The notes under the pieces were generated by a model. The model was not told where the DNA came from. It searched no databases and worked only from the letters and a program-made list of their open reading frames with translations. From the NCBI GenBank assembly GCA_949361645.1, contig OX442415.1:18751269-18815268 (forward strand): a stretch of DNA of 64,000 bases. The letters run 5' to 3'. Shown here in pieces: positions 34,001-45,374 of this stretch (position 1 is the stretch's first letter; the number at the start of each line of letters is the position of its first letter). The translations under genes were made by a program, and so were the position numbers. The stretch comes from Spongilla lacustris. Its lineage: Eukaryota > Porifera > Demospongiae > Spongillida > Spongillidae.

Positions 34001-37000
34001 TGAGATTGTTGCACTTGAGTATAAAATTGACGCCTAAGGCCTCTTAAATTTATTGCAGGGGAACCTTGATATATAACATTTACATATCGCACTGTTCCAT
34101 ATGTTATTAGGATTCACGATCAGGTCAACGCTTCTGCCATCAACAATTTGCTTTCGTAAATACTTGATTATTGAAGCAGCTGAAGGACCACTTAACAAGA
34201 TATCACATTTTCACCAGCCAGTTTATGTACGAAGGCAGCTGAGAACTTTGGAAACATTGATTCGAGATCTCCAATAACATCAAGCATACGAGTCCCACTA
34301 CTTGAGCTCCCCCTTCACTTCCACTTTCCAAAGTGCTTGTTTGTCTAGCTCGACTTGCCGCTAGCCTTGTTATTATTGGAGATCTTACATTACACCTTTG
34401 CTGAATGTGTGAGGATTGAAGTGATGCAGTGGAAGTGGTTGGACATTCTGCAGATTCACTATAAGGGTCTATATTGTGAGTGCCACTGGTTAACATTGAA
34501 TCTTCTTGTCTCTAATACTTCACATTGGGGAGCTCCTCATCTCCTGATGATGACAGTTCATTACAATTAAAATCTTTTATTAATCGTACATAAACAGCAC
34601 CTTGCCCAGCAGCTGCTTTTATAGTTGTACCATTCCACACAAATCCTGGTTTAACTGATACAACAGTCGACCTCAAACTGTCAGAAATTCAAAGTCTTTA
34701 TCTCCACATGTACTGAAGGTTTTATTACTGCCATTACAAATAGTCTCTCCAATTTCGTGCCGAATATCATACTCCAACGCATAAGTATGGATAGGTGGAA
34801 GTAATTTAGTTAAAACTATCTTATCTTCACTCTTGCATCAGCACCCATGTACTGAAACACCTTAGCATCTTTTTCACAAGTATTTTTGCTTTTAGACTTA
34901 CTGTCATGAGTAAGATTGAAATGACGTGGACGTGAGAGTCCTTGCCTAGGACCCAATTGTCTGGATGACGAAGTCATGGTTTGCCTAATGAATTTCATTC
35001 AACACCTGGCTTTATCATGTGATGACAGGACTACAACTCTACAAGCTATGGTAAACCTCGCTGAGCCTGTGGTTCCTTTATTTTCTTCCCGGTCCATTGA
35101 ATTGATTGTCTCACACAGCCACGCCGAGATGAAATGCCATTTATATAAGTACATATACATGTACATGTACATCTTTCATGACCGGATGCCATTGAGTCAA
35201 TAGTGGCCCATCGAATGGCACTAATAAGGCCGACTTACAACACAATCAAGTGATGGAAGTGGCCATGGATATTAAACCGTCTCCATGCGCTTCTACATGT
35301 ACATGTAGCTCGCAACAATTTCCAAACGTAAAACCCATTTCAATTCCTGGAACTTTTGTTCCGATTGACGGTTTTCGTATACAGAAACCGACATTCACAG
35401 CTTCTGTATACCCAAAGATCAAATGAATTATCCCGAATTCTCCAGTATCCAGAATAATTTTTAAACCGTTATTCATTAACAGCGAAAGTCAAATGAAATA
35501 TTTTGGATACCCAAATATTTCATTCAAGTTTATTGTCTGTGAATAACAGTTACAAGGATGGAATTAATTCTTCGAGAATATGGAATAATGCGTTCGGTGT
35601 TTTAATAGCATTCGATATTTCAAGCAGTTATTCATAGACCAAAAGGATCTAACGATATTTGCAAAAAAAAATGGCTCCGCATACATATGTGTGTAGATAC
35701 ATGTATATATATGTGTGTGTACATGTTTGTAAATATAAGTACTGTTCGCTTATGATAATGTAGCTACCAAGGTGATGAGCTTCTCAAGTTACCCTGCATT
35801 GCTGTCTTCACTCGATGACTATTACATCATGGACAGGTGGGCATCATTTAGAATATTATAATTTGACATTTGCATCACCCACATGCAGCAAGCTGGTCAT
35901 GTTGGAGACCACCAACCCTGTCCTGAATGCCTCTCTGTATGACCTCTGTACTCCAAATGCTCTGTTGGCATGGCACCGAGTGAGGCTGGCTAACTGGCTG
36001 GCCAATGGGGGTGAACAGTGGGCTTCCTACATCAGCGAGTACAACTCAGGTAAGGAGAGGAGAGGAGGGTGTAGAAAGGTCACTATGAAAGGGTGTGGCC
36101 ATCCACTGCAGGGACCTACAATAACCAGTACATGGTTCTGGACCTAAAGAAGATCACACTCAAGTCAAATATTGGAGATGATGCCCTTTGGGTTGTGGAG
36201 CAGATACCTGGGTGAGTGGGCGTGCCCATGGCTGGAGGAATGTAATTAGCTGCAGTGCTTTTCTCAGGTATGTTGCTAGTGGCGACCAGACTCCAATCTT
36301 GCGTACAGGTTATTGGGCTTCTTACAATGTTCCATTCTACGAGTATGTGTATAACATCAGCGGGTTCCCAGACCTGGTCAAGAAGTATGGACCAGATAAT
36401 TCCTACCAGCTGGCTCCTAGGGCAAAGATCTTCCGCAGGGATGAGGCCAATGTACGTACTGAATGTGACCTCATTAGGCCACAGTAATGCCCCACCCCCC
36501 TGTCCTCTGCCCCTCCCAACATCATGTAGGTCCAGGACTTGGCATCAATGGAGCATATTATGAGATACAATGGTAGGGGATAGGACCTACATGTAGCTGT
36601 TCCCATAAGCTCTGATTCTCTCTCCTCTCTCCCTTTCCCTTATCTCCCCTTCCCTCCTCTCTCCTCTTCCCCTCTCTTCCCTTCTCTCCCCTTCCCTCCT
36701 CTCTCCTCTTCCCCTCTCTTCCCTTCTCTCCCCTTCCCTCCTCTCTCCTCTTCCCCTCTCTTCCCTTCTCTCCCCTTCCATCCTCTCCCTCTCCCTCATC
36801 TCTTAGACTATCAACATGACCCTTACTCAGAACACAATCCCATGAAGGCCATCTGTTCCCGTGGAGACCTTCAGACCAAGCCAAGTGCAGGGGGCTGCAT
36901 AGACACCAAGGTAATCAGGTTGAGTAGGCTATATGCATGTGCTCTAATTGGGATATTGCGGTGTGACACACAAACAGTGTTGTGATCGGTTAGATTTGCA

Positions 37001-40000
37001 TTGCACAGTACCAGCAACAAGTTCCTTGAATGGCTTATGGCTGACAAGCAAATTTAGCAGGCTTTGCAAACAGAAAATTGTATATTCTTAGTGTGTATTT
37101 AAGCGGGAGGGAAAAAATTTATACACATGTATGTCTTTATGCTCTCCTTTACAAATTACCTCCTCCAAAATTGAACATGCAGCATTATGTATATAGCATG
37201 GTTACATGTGCCCTACCTCATGGGCGTCAGAAGGTAAAAAAGCATTGGTCTGGCAAATGAATAATTAATGAAGTGGTTGGACGTGTATACCCCTTCCCCC
37301 CCTTGCCCAGCCAGGGGGTATGGGGGAGTACTGTATAGGGTGGAGCTCCAGAAGCTTTGTAAGTAGTGCATCATTAATGTCCTAAACCATAAGGGATTTC
37401 ACTAGACCGCTAAAATCATGGCTATACATGTTTGGAAATTACGATTATACATTTGAAATGGTGAATTCAAATCAAAAACACTTAGGTATGCATAAAATGG
37501 CTGAGGTGGTTACCTCGAACAAACTCCTCTGCATTAACATCTATGATCTGAATGTATTTAAAGGTTAATGTTTAGCAGCATTACTTGTTTCAATCGACAT
37601 TAACACATACAACTGTAATACTTTGCAAGTACGTCTTCAGGTGCCTCATTGAAGTGAAACTGCGCTCACTAACAGCACTGGTTGCTGGCAATATGAGAAT
37701 ACATGTTTGTAAGTCTAGCCACTGTGCAGACTTTGCTGAAAAATTCTTACTGTGCTGTAGACATCTCCAATGTCTATTATCTTCTTCATCACCAATCTAT
37801 AGACATTGGTTTAATGCAATAACCTTTCACCCTTCCGAGTAAACTACATGTAGCTTCCAACTTTTTGCAGCTTGTGCAGATAATAGAGAAGAATTGAGGT
37901 CATTCTCATAAAACTCCACAACTTCCTTAAGGTGCTGATCGAATGGTTCAGTTAGCTGCACCGACAATCAAAGCTTTCTAGATTCTGGTCTGGCCGATTG
38001 AATCAATCAGAAGTGCTTGCAATGGCCAAATCTAAAACCTCAAAATAAGCTTGACAGTGCACAACAGTGGTCTTCAACAGTAGAGCTGTGTGATCCTTCT
38101 GACCTTCTCCAGTACCCACTTCAAAGCTTTGAGGAGCTCTTCTATTTCGTGGCAGCACTGGAAGATTAGTGTTTGTGCACTCACAGAAGCAGTAAACTAA
38201 AAGGAACAAAACCATCAAAACAGTCTGTAGTGCACATGAACGCAAGTACATTCAGCCAAACAATGCCGTTCAGCATCAGACACTGTCTGCTTTTGTAAAG
38301 CTCTGCTCAAGTTATCAATTGTCTTGAGGACTTTCATGTCAAGCTGCAGCCCAAACTGTACATTAAAAGTAGCCTATTGTGCCTGTACACCAATGACCCT
38401 GCCTTTCACATGTGAGGCACTCACTCCACATCTGGCAGGGCACATTCCTTGAATACCCAATGTGCTCGTTCATCTGTTAGTTTCTCGACTTTGATGCAGT
38501 CAAAGGCAGTATCTAAAACATCCTTGCAAACCTTAGATCGTTTCATTGAATCTCCTACAGCCAGGTTCAATGCATGACCGTAGCATGTCAATATTGCTCT
38601 TTTCTCCTTTCTGGCAAGTTGGGTAGTAACACGTTTTCTGCAACCGACATGTACCATGTTTGATGCACCATCATAGCACTGACCACCACAACCGTCGAAC
38701 TCATGCATAGCAGCACATCCTCGATGGTTGAAAACAATGAACATGCAACTATTGTTCCCACATAACATAGCCCTATTAGATCTTTATTCATAGCTTGTCC
38801 AGTGTTAAACCAGTTTAACAAAGTGTAAAAACCGGTTTAACACTTTTCCAGTGTCTATTACACAGTATAGAAGGGGTTGTGTTCTACAACAGCACTGCTG
38901 TCCTATCAGATATCTGTTAAGTCTTAGCGCCACACCAGTTCTAGGCGCAATTCTCGCTTTTTGTAACGTTACAAGCAAATCCATTCCACCGACTTCTTTT
39001 GCCGCCGTTGGTAATTTCTATTAGCATGGCAAAAGGGCTCGCCGTCAGAGTCAAAGTTTGCGCCTCTTCAAAGGCTGTTATTGGTGAGAGAGGTGCAAAA
39101 GCACGATATGGGCAGGCTGGAAGAGCAAACTGGCTTATGGCACCATACAAGAGCAGGTAGGTTTCGGGCGAAGCCGAAAATGCGTAATGTGCAAAGCAGT
39201 TATTCGAGCTACAGTATCATTGCAATGCCAGAGCTCAATTTAAGTAACAATATTGTAAATATGTATGTAATTACTCTATATCGTAGATACATGATTTAGG
39301 ATACCAAATATACCTTCAGAATGAGTGCAACACTTATGGATGATTAGTTACAACGGAAAACACAAAGCGTGTTCGCAAATTTTGTAACCGTTAAACTGGT
39401 TTAACACACCGTTTAACAGCGAACGGTCAATCTAACAGTGAACGGTCAATCTATGATTATGGGCTGTTAATATGTTATCCACCCAGTGTATGGAAATTAC
39501 AAACCGCTCTTTATTTGAAACATCTGTGCACTCATCTGCCATGATTGTAAAGAAACCATTCTTAGCAATATCTGAGCAGATATGTCGCAAGACGTGCAAA
39601 GCCATCATTATCTCCATTGCTCTATTTGCTTCCTTTTCTTTCTTGTGTTCTGTGCTTTGCATCTTGCCCACATCACCGGTCTTCAAAGATAATTCCATAC
39701 TTTCAACCCTGAAAGTGCTTTTGAAATGCTTCACAAGCATCATTCCAGTTCATGTATCCTTTCAAAATAAAAATAGGTTCACGTTTGGTACTTGCCTTGA
39801 ATTTCTTCTCTACTTCTGGCATCATGCGTAAGTAAAAAAAAACGTAGTGCTCATCAGTACTGGCATCGTAGTGTAGCTACATGTACATGTAGGTGTGCTT
39901 TACATACCACACTGACCTAAGCGAGAGCGTTTCACCCTTTGATCCAAACAAACGTTTTGGAAGGGAAAAGACTTAGACAGATGATCACCCCCAACATTGT

Positions 40001-41925
40001 TATGCATTGACTATCATAGCAAGTTAACACTTCATTCGTACTTGCACAATACCAGATGTAACATGATCTGAAAGGGCGTGTGGCCTGATCACCCATGCCC
40101 GTATTGGTTAATGAATAATAATTATTGGTCCGGCAGCCACCAGACCTGCCAGACCAGTTTCGACTTTAGATTTTATACCTGTATGTTGTGCCCATAAAAA
40201 TGTTTTGGCACTTTAACTGCAGTTATATATCTATGTACAAATCTGTTCACTTGTTATTGCATTGTTTTTTACTGTACAGTGCAAGTGTCCTGATTATTTA
40301 GGTGACCATTTTCAGTAGTTAGAACTTTTTATCACTACAATGACTATTAATATAAAGATGGCAAGTAAATGTCTTGAAAAAGTATGTATACAATACAGCA
40401 TAATTAATCTCACATTCAAACCTTACTCCTAGCTTGCATACGGGTATACCAACACTTTCTGTGCTTTTTTTATAACTTGCTATTTCTTGGCAAGAGGCAA
40501 ATCATTTCTCTTAGACTTAATAACCATGCTAGCGCTTTTACAACAATTCCTTATTCTGATATGGGATTGAGGCAACAGCTTTAAATATTACATGCGCTTT
40601 TAATAGAATTAATAGCCGTAAATCTAATGATCATTCTTGAGGCTTATCGAATTATGACATCATTGCATGTCCGTGCTTTTGGAGGTATTTTTGTATTGTG
40701 TATCGGCAGATGGCACACTAACGTAGTGTCCGGATTACAGAATATCAAGGTGTTCACATCCAGGGGTGTAAGTTAGTGCATTTTCAACGCAATTTGTTTG
40801 GGACCTTGAGATATAGTGTCCTGTTTATAGAGGTGTCCGTGTTTTAGTGAGTCTGTATTTCGGGGTTCCACTGTACATGTACTCATAAGTGAATGCTGAA
40901 TCAACAATTGCAGCTGTACAACATGTACACGCATGCATGTACATGTACCAAATGACCAGAAAAGTCATTGTTAATGAAAATATATGCAATGGTGCATGTA
41001 CCACTGCCTACACATGCAGATGCTCTAAGTCCACCATTCGTAGTTACACACCAAAAGAAGGGAATAATGTGTTAGAGCATTTCTTTGATTTATAAATCAT
41101 ACACATGTACATGTATACCAGAAAAAAGCTATAAATTTGTAAGTTTTTAGCATCCACATATATATAAATGTAGGTGCAGCAATGTTTTTCATAATTTGAA
41201 ACTTGCTTAACTATGGCAGGTTTGGTGTGTACAACAAAAGGTTATGCACCAAAGTATAAGATACAAAAATATACTCTCACCATCATGGTCACTGGGGAAG
41301 CCTCACACCTGTTGGTCCGCCATTTCTTGCTTTGCTGGCATACTCTTAGTATTTTAACAGTGCAGCCCTGTTATGGGACTGAGACCAGACCATGCATGGG
41401 GCTGAGACCAGCCCTGTTGTGGGATTCCACCCACACACCAATCTGCTAATGATTTCAGTGTGCTACAAGTTGGGCATGAAATGACATTCACTTACATAAG
41501 ACTGTTGACACAATTCGGGATGATGAAATTGTAGGCTCATTACATCATTTTGTTCATTGTGAAAGTAAGTCCTTTGTGTTTCACCTCTACTTTGCTTACA
41601 ACAGGTTACAAGCTATGAACTGGCATTGTCCCTAACGTCATGGGCACAGAATGGCCCCACCCACGATGTATGTGTCCCCTATTTTGGCTCCTCCCCTTAC
41701 ATTCATGCACATGCATACTGTCCTATGCATGCATCACTCCACATCTCCTAGGACCTGGGAGCATTTAGCTGGAGCTCCACACCTCTTGTGAATGTCTCCC
41801 ACATTGGTCAGGTAGGTCACATGACCTTCATGTGACTGCACTTATGATGCCACTTTGGTGTTCCCTAATTGCAGCCCACCGTGTTTAACTTTGGCTTTGT
41901 GGAGATGGTACCTGTCGTTCCTTAA
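28085..41925 (+). CDS. Phospholipase B-like protein (PLBD1-type), paralogue 2
   Basis: Eighteen exons: 28085-28173, 28253-28342, 29195-29299, 29370-29466, 29590-29671, 29742-29782, 29968-30090, 31172-31248, 31339-31409, 35764-35836, 35889-36049, 36112-36211, 36268-36451, 36530-36572, 36807-36910, 41605-41667, 41752-41811, 41875-41925. All are GT-AG, in phase, 1614 nt and 537 aa. The signal peptide [17 protein letters not shown] is followed by a mature start near [24 protein letters not shown] gives Cys216 as the predicted self-cleaving nucleophile. [37 protein letters not shown] and GGCIDTK match the family. Several N-x-S/T sites (NDS, NRS, NQT, NTS, NKS, NAS) fit a glycosylated lysosomal or secreted hydrolase. 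Exon lengths equal those of paralogue 1 except exons 1, 2, 3 and 17. Introns 9 (31410-35763) and 15 (36911-41604) are swollen by repeats and transposon relics. No disruption of the reading frame was seen. Confidence 0.9.
29806..29966. repeat. (CCT)n repeat in PLBD paralogue 2 intron 6
   Basis: CCTCCTCCTCCCC units end at the exon 7 acceptor. The poly-proline/poly-glycine frames here are artefacts. Confidence 0.95.
31058..31165. repeat. TTCATCATCACTGGTACATGTA repeats before exon 8
   Basis: Three to four copies of a 27-bp phrase TCATCATCACTGGTACATGT. The same phrase is repeated before exon 8 of paralogue 1 (about 22968-23045), so the repeat predates or was carried by exchange between the genes. 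Confidence 0.85.
31415..31972. repeat. (ACATGTGTATGTGT)n simple repeat in intron 9
   Basis: More than 500 bp of alternating purine-pyrimidine GTGTACATGTGTATGT units with a partial larger duplication (31500-31570 resembles 31690-31760). All long frames through it are artefacts. Confidence 0.95.
32100..34202. other. Intron 9 interior, unassigned
   Basis: Contains TTTTGGTTTTCTACTCT(CT)TTGTGA at about 32371-32402 and again at 33214-33237, suggesting a degraded direct repeat pair. Otherwise no recognised gene. Confidence 0.4.
34203..34998 (-). pseudogene. Possible mobile-element protein relic in intron 9
   Basis: On the minus strand, [20 protein letters not shown] leads to [15 protein letters not shown] and, after frame changes, to [19 protein letters not shown] and [10 protein letters not shown]. 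Then come stop-interrupted segments, and finally a Ser/Thr-rich frame ends at 34203. The broken but coherent reading in one direction suggests a decayed coding sequence. I recall similar phrases from repeated sponge or cnidarian proteins but cannot name the family. Confidence 0.35.
36615..36800. repeat. About 41-bp CT-rich minisatellite in intron 14
   Basis: Four to five copies of a unit such as CTCTCCCCTTCCCTCCTCTC plus TCCTCTTCCCCTCTCTTCC, ending at the exon 15 acceptor. Confidence 0.9.
37590..39830 (-). pseudogene. hAT transposase relic (TTF-finger/DUF4371 type) in PLBD intron 15
   Basis: Read on the minus strand from 39830: [19 protein letters not shown] and [15 protein letters not shown] (TTF-finger tail). 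Next are [19 protein letters not shown] (39600-39500) and VDNILTAHN, then an interruption at about 38810-39425. Then [23 protein letters not shown] and [15 protein letters not shown] (38780-38540), [16 protein letters not shown] and [10 protein letters not shown] (38160-38030), and finally [19 protein letters not shown] (37700-37640), the hAT C-terminal dimerisation motif. The [19 protein letters not shown] and SERSF blocks are in the correct family order. Several frame changes and at least one internal deletion show it is dead. It lies opposite to the host gene. Confidence 0.8.
38808..39425. mobile_element. About 600-bp insertion inside the hAT relic
   Basis: Interrupts the hAT reading between VDNILTAHN and NTGQAMNK. 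The ends carry inverted GTTAAACCAGTTTAAC / GTTAAACTGGTTTAAC words, and a 21-bp direct repeat, CAGTGAACGGTCAATCTA-like, lies at the 39420 side. No coding capacity was recognised. It is probably a non-autonomous element nested in the older hAT copy. Exact ends and target duplication are uncertain. Confidence 0.55.
39831..41604. other. Remainder of PLBD paralogue 2 intron 15
   Basis: No gene recognised. The segment near 40720-40875 ends in CGGGGTTCCACTGTA, which resembles one terminal end of a DNA transposon, but no partner end was found. Confidence 0.4.
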
Positions 41926-42035
41926 GTCTCACCTCCTCCCCAGACCACTAAGTATACTATCTGTGTATTTTGGGACAGCTTTTTAACTGCATGTAGTCTT
42001 TCAGTTCTGTGTTGCAGTAATTATTACATTTTGCA

Positions 42036-42041
42036 AATAAA
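42036..42041 (+). other. Candidate polyadenylation signal of PLBD paralogue 2
   Basis: AATAAA 111 bases after the stop codon at 41925, followed by a T/G-containing stretch. Position and sequence fit a normal 3' end. Confidence 0.6.
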
Positions 42042-44141
42042 GAAGTGTGCCAGACTGATGTCATCAGCAATCTTAGGGGTGTAATAGGTCATCCCATGAA
42101 CTGTCAATGGTCTGGATCCACTTCATACCAAGTTATTATCTTTAGAGGGAAAGTTCAAGTTACGACCTGATGATGTGATGAACCAACGCAATCCTCATAC
42201 CAGCATGTGTAGAACCAACAGTTCCATGCATCAATGGGTACATTGGCTCTTCTCAATTCCAGCTTTTATCAGAGCTGACATAATTTAATTGGCTTACACT
42301 GCATGATATACATGTATTGTACAAAGAACTTTTAACTTGTGTATATTATCAAACACTGAATAAGGCTATAGTGATCTAAGAAGCAGTCATGCAGCTGGGC
42401 CGGGCTTGCTCCTGTAGCTAAGGTCCAGATCGAACTGTTAAAGTGATGGAGGTATTGGTTTTGTAAGTGTTGTACGCATTCTTAGGTAGCTGTGCCCACC
42501 ATTATACCAGCATGAGATGTTTGTTGAGATGTTGCAATTGATGTACGCGCTGTGTGGTACTCTATTCATAGATTAATCTATGCTCTATTGGATCTGAAGA
42601 GGTTACTAAGTAATGGAATAGTAATGGCCGTAATGTAGTGTAGAACTGTTTTGCTCAGTAAGTCATACATGCATGCAATAGTTGCTGTGGGCATGATCAC
42701 TTAATATAGTTAAGGCATGGGGTACAATATTACGCGCATTTTTTTCTTAAAAACGTGAAATGAACAGGCTGTCGCGCGGGCGCGCCATACAGACGGAAAA
42801 CCCATTTCTTTTTTGTCATACAAGAGAGAATAGTTTATCATAAGCATTAATGCGGAGCGGCACTCAATCTAGTTTTTACAGCGACGTGTGATCAATTGTT
42901 ATTGGGATTGGTTTAGATAGCTGCCGTGTTGCAAAAGTTTTCAAATTGTTTAAAACGCTGAGATAATAATATCGATGTGATGAGCGCATTAAACCATACT
43001 TAATGATACCAAAATCATAAGTTTATGATTTAGAATACGGAAGATATAGCTTTTTAAAGCGTCCCATTAAATTTTTAGTATGGGATTTCTGCGTCCGTAT
43101 AAGTATGTTCTTTAATGCCACGTAACTTTTGCAACGTATACCATATCTGGAGTAAAGGCAGGTTAATAGATGCACTTTCAAATTATTCTGTTAAAGTAGG
43201 TACTTTGACAAATCGCGTAAGTGGGTCCGTAAATTGATGATCTAAAACTACGTCAAAAACTGGACAGTAAGTTTGAAAAATGTCTTAACAAGCGAAGAAA
43301 CCTGTTCGCACGGCTATTCCGACTACACAGCTTGACTTTTAGTAGTAGAATGCAACACCATTGCATAATTTCCTGATCTATTTTTGTTTTGACGCATTGG
43401 CCATTGCTGTACTACTAATTTTGGGAGTGAATCTTGACTCTGATTGTGAACCAACTATCACGGGATGTATAGTGTTATTTAAATCAGGTATCGAATCATC
43501 ATACTACAAAGTATGAGGACGTTTGGATGATGCCCAAAGGGTGCTGTAACTACCCAGGCGTTTTGTGTTGGTCTGTATGAAAAAAGAACACATGCACAAG
43601 CTTATGTAAATGTATATCTTTATATTTTACTAAGTAGGTTTAACTGGATTCTTTGTCTACAAAGCACAAGCACATAGCCACTCCTTACAATAAAATATTT
43701 TGTGACTACCCTATTTATTGGACACCCCATTCTTCGATCAACTAAGTTGTAAATGACATTACGTTGAAGATTGAACTAATTTTTCTATTTCTATTCGATA
43801 ATGCCCACGCAGTGTTCTTTTCAAGCCAAATATTCATGTTTATAATCTCCATACGGGCATTACTGATGCGCATTTGCGCAACCAATGCTTTGTTGCTACA
43901 ATGTATTTAGAATGAAGATATAGTTATTGTTCTCAAGAGGCTCTTGAATGAATATATGTAAAAGGATGTGAGTGAGATGGATCCCTTCTGGCTCCTGATA
44001 TAAGAAATGGCTTACAGCAATTTGAATTGCCTTTAAATGAATCCCAAACAAATACATTCAAAGATCCACTTTCATTGGTCAATGCTCTGCACACTAGCCA
44101 AACTGACACTTCCCAATCCATACAAATAAACCTTAGAATCT
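42042..44141. other. Intergenic stretch, nothing recognised
   Basis: About 2.1 kb of AT-rich sequence without a domain-bearing frame. It ends in CCTTAGAATCT directly before the hAT element. Confidence 0.45.
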
Positions 44142-44761
44142 TAGGGTGTGTAACCTCCCCTCCATAATGATAATCGATTTTTCCGAATACTTTTAAAACA
44201 CTAATCGATTTTTCAGGTTTTTGTGGATCTGAAAATCGATTTTTCCGAATAGTTTAAAAAGCAAAATCGATTTTTCCGAATAGGTTTTGCCAAATTTACT
44301 GCCGAATACCTAGGTTATTCAGGTTATGGTGCTTGTGTATAGCACACTGAGAAGATAAATGATTTATTTTATGTCTATACAAAAATCCACCTGGTCTTGC
44401 AAACAAACTAGAGCTATGCATGTTAGTTGAAAACACAGAGACACAAAGGTTTACAGTAGCATGTGTTTGTCTAACAGTTTAATAAATTGTATGGATTTAC
44501 TGTGCACATGTACATATCAATAGCAATGTAAACCTTCAATAATAACCATCCAACACTAAATACTAAGACCAGTAAAAAACATCACCATTAAAAACACACC
44601 CCACATCACCTACAATCACGTACTCACAATCATCCAACAACACATCATTCACATTGTCGTTAAATGCATATGAATTTGAAAAGAAATTTCCCTTTAGTAC
44701 GATTGGGCTATTCAATTATTTAAATGGATACCCCTACAGATGACAATAATTGCAAACGTAC

Positions 44762-44975
44762 CCCCCCTTCCCCCACCCCCACCCGGAACAATATTACAGT
44801 GTAAAAGCACCCCTGGTCAAGCTCATATTATATCTCGACCCCCCTGGGACTGACTTGTAAATGCCCCCCTGGATATTATTTGTTCCAATCCCCCCTAGAC
44901 AAGCTTCTATTATGCCTTCTAACCCCCTGGGACAATCACTTCCCCTCGGGACCCGGCTGGGACATACCTCTGTAG
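44762..44975. repeat. CCCCCTGG-type degenerate minisatellite inside the hAT element
   Basis: CCCCCCTGG(G/A)-containing units recur every 30-45 bp on the 5' side of the transposase gene. Non-coding. Confidence 0.7.
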
Positions 44976-45374
44976 GGGTGTATAGGCGTAATTTGGAATA
45001 GCCCATTGCGAAATGCTCTCTCCTAATTCCTATACATACTCAAACAGAGCGCGCACACTTACTCCAAGTGGGTGAGAAGTCTGTCATACTATTTCACTCG
45101 CTAGCACAATAGCCCGATATGTTCACTTCGAACGGGCGACTACCACTGTGCAATAAAACAATGCAATAATATAACTATTGATAGTATTGGTACATAATTT
45201 ACTGTACTACATATAAATACAACAGCTGGTGGCATATACTAATGAACTTAGTTACTTACGTCAAGAGGACACGCTGTAGGCTACATTTGGTGCATGTATT
45301 ATCCCCAATTGATGCACATTAAATATTTTGTATTATATTACTATCTATTTACTCGACTCAATGCCTGTCAAATC

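Noticed and set aside
45294..45374. Upstream Met giving a 27-residue hydrophobic N-terminal extension to the chromo-hAT transposase
   Set aside because: Rich in Tyr/Leu with no domain, and the downstream MAPRKKK start fits a nuclear protein better. In-frame openness alone is not evidence.
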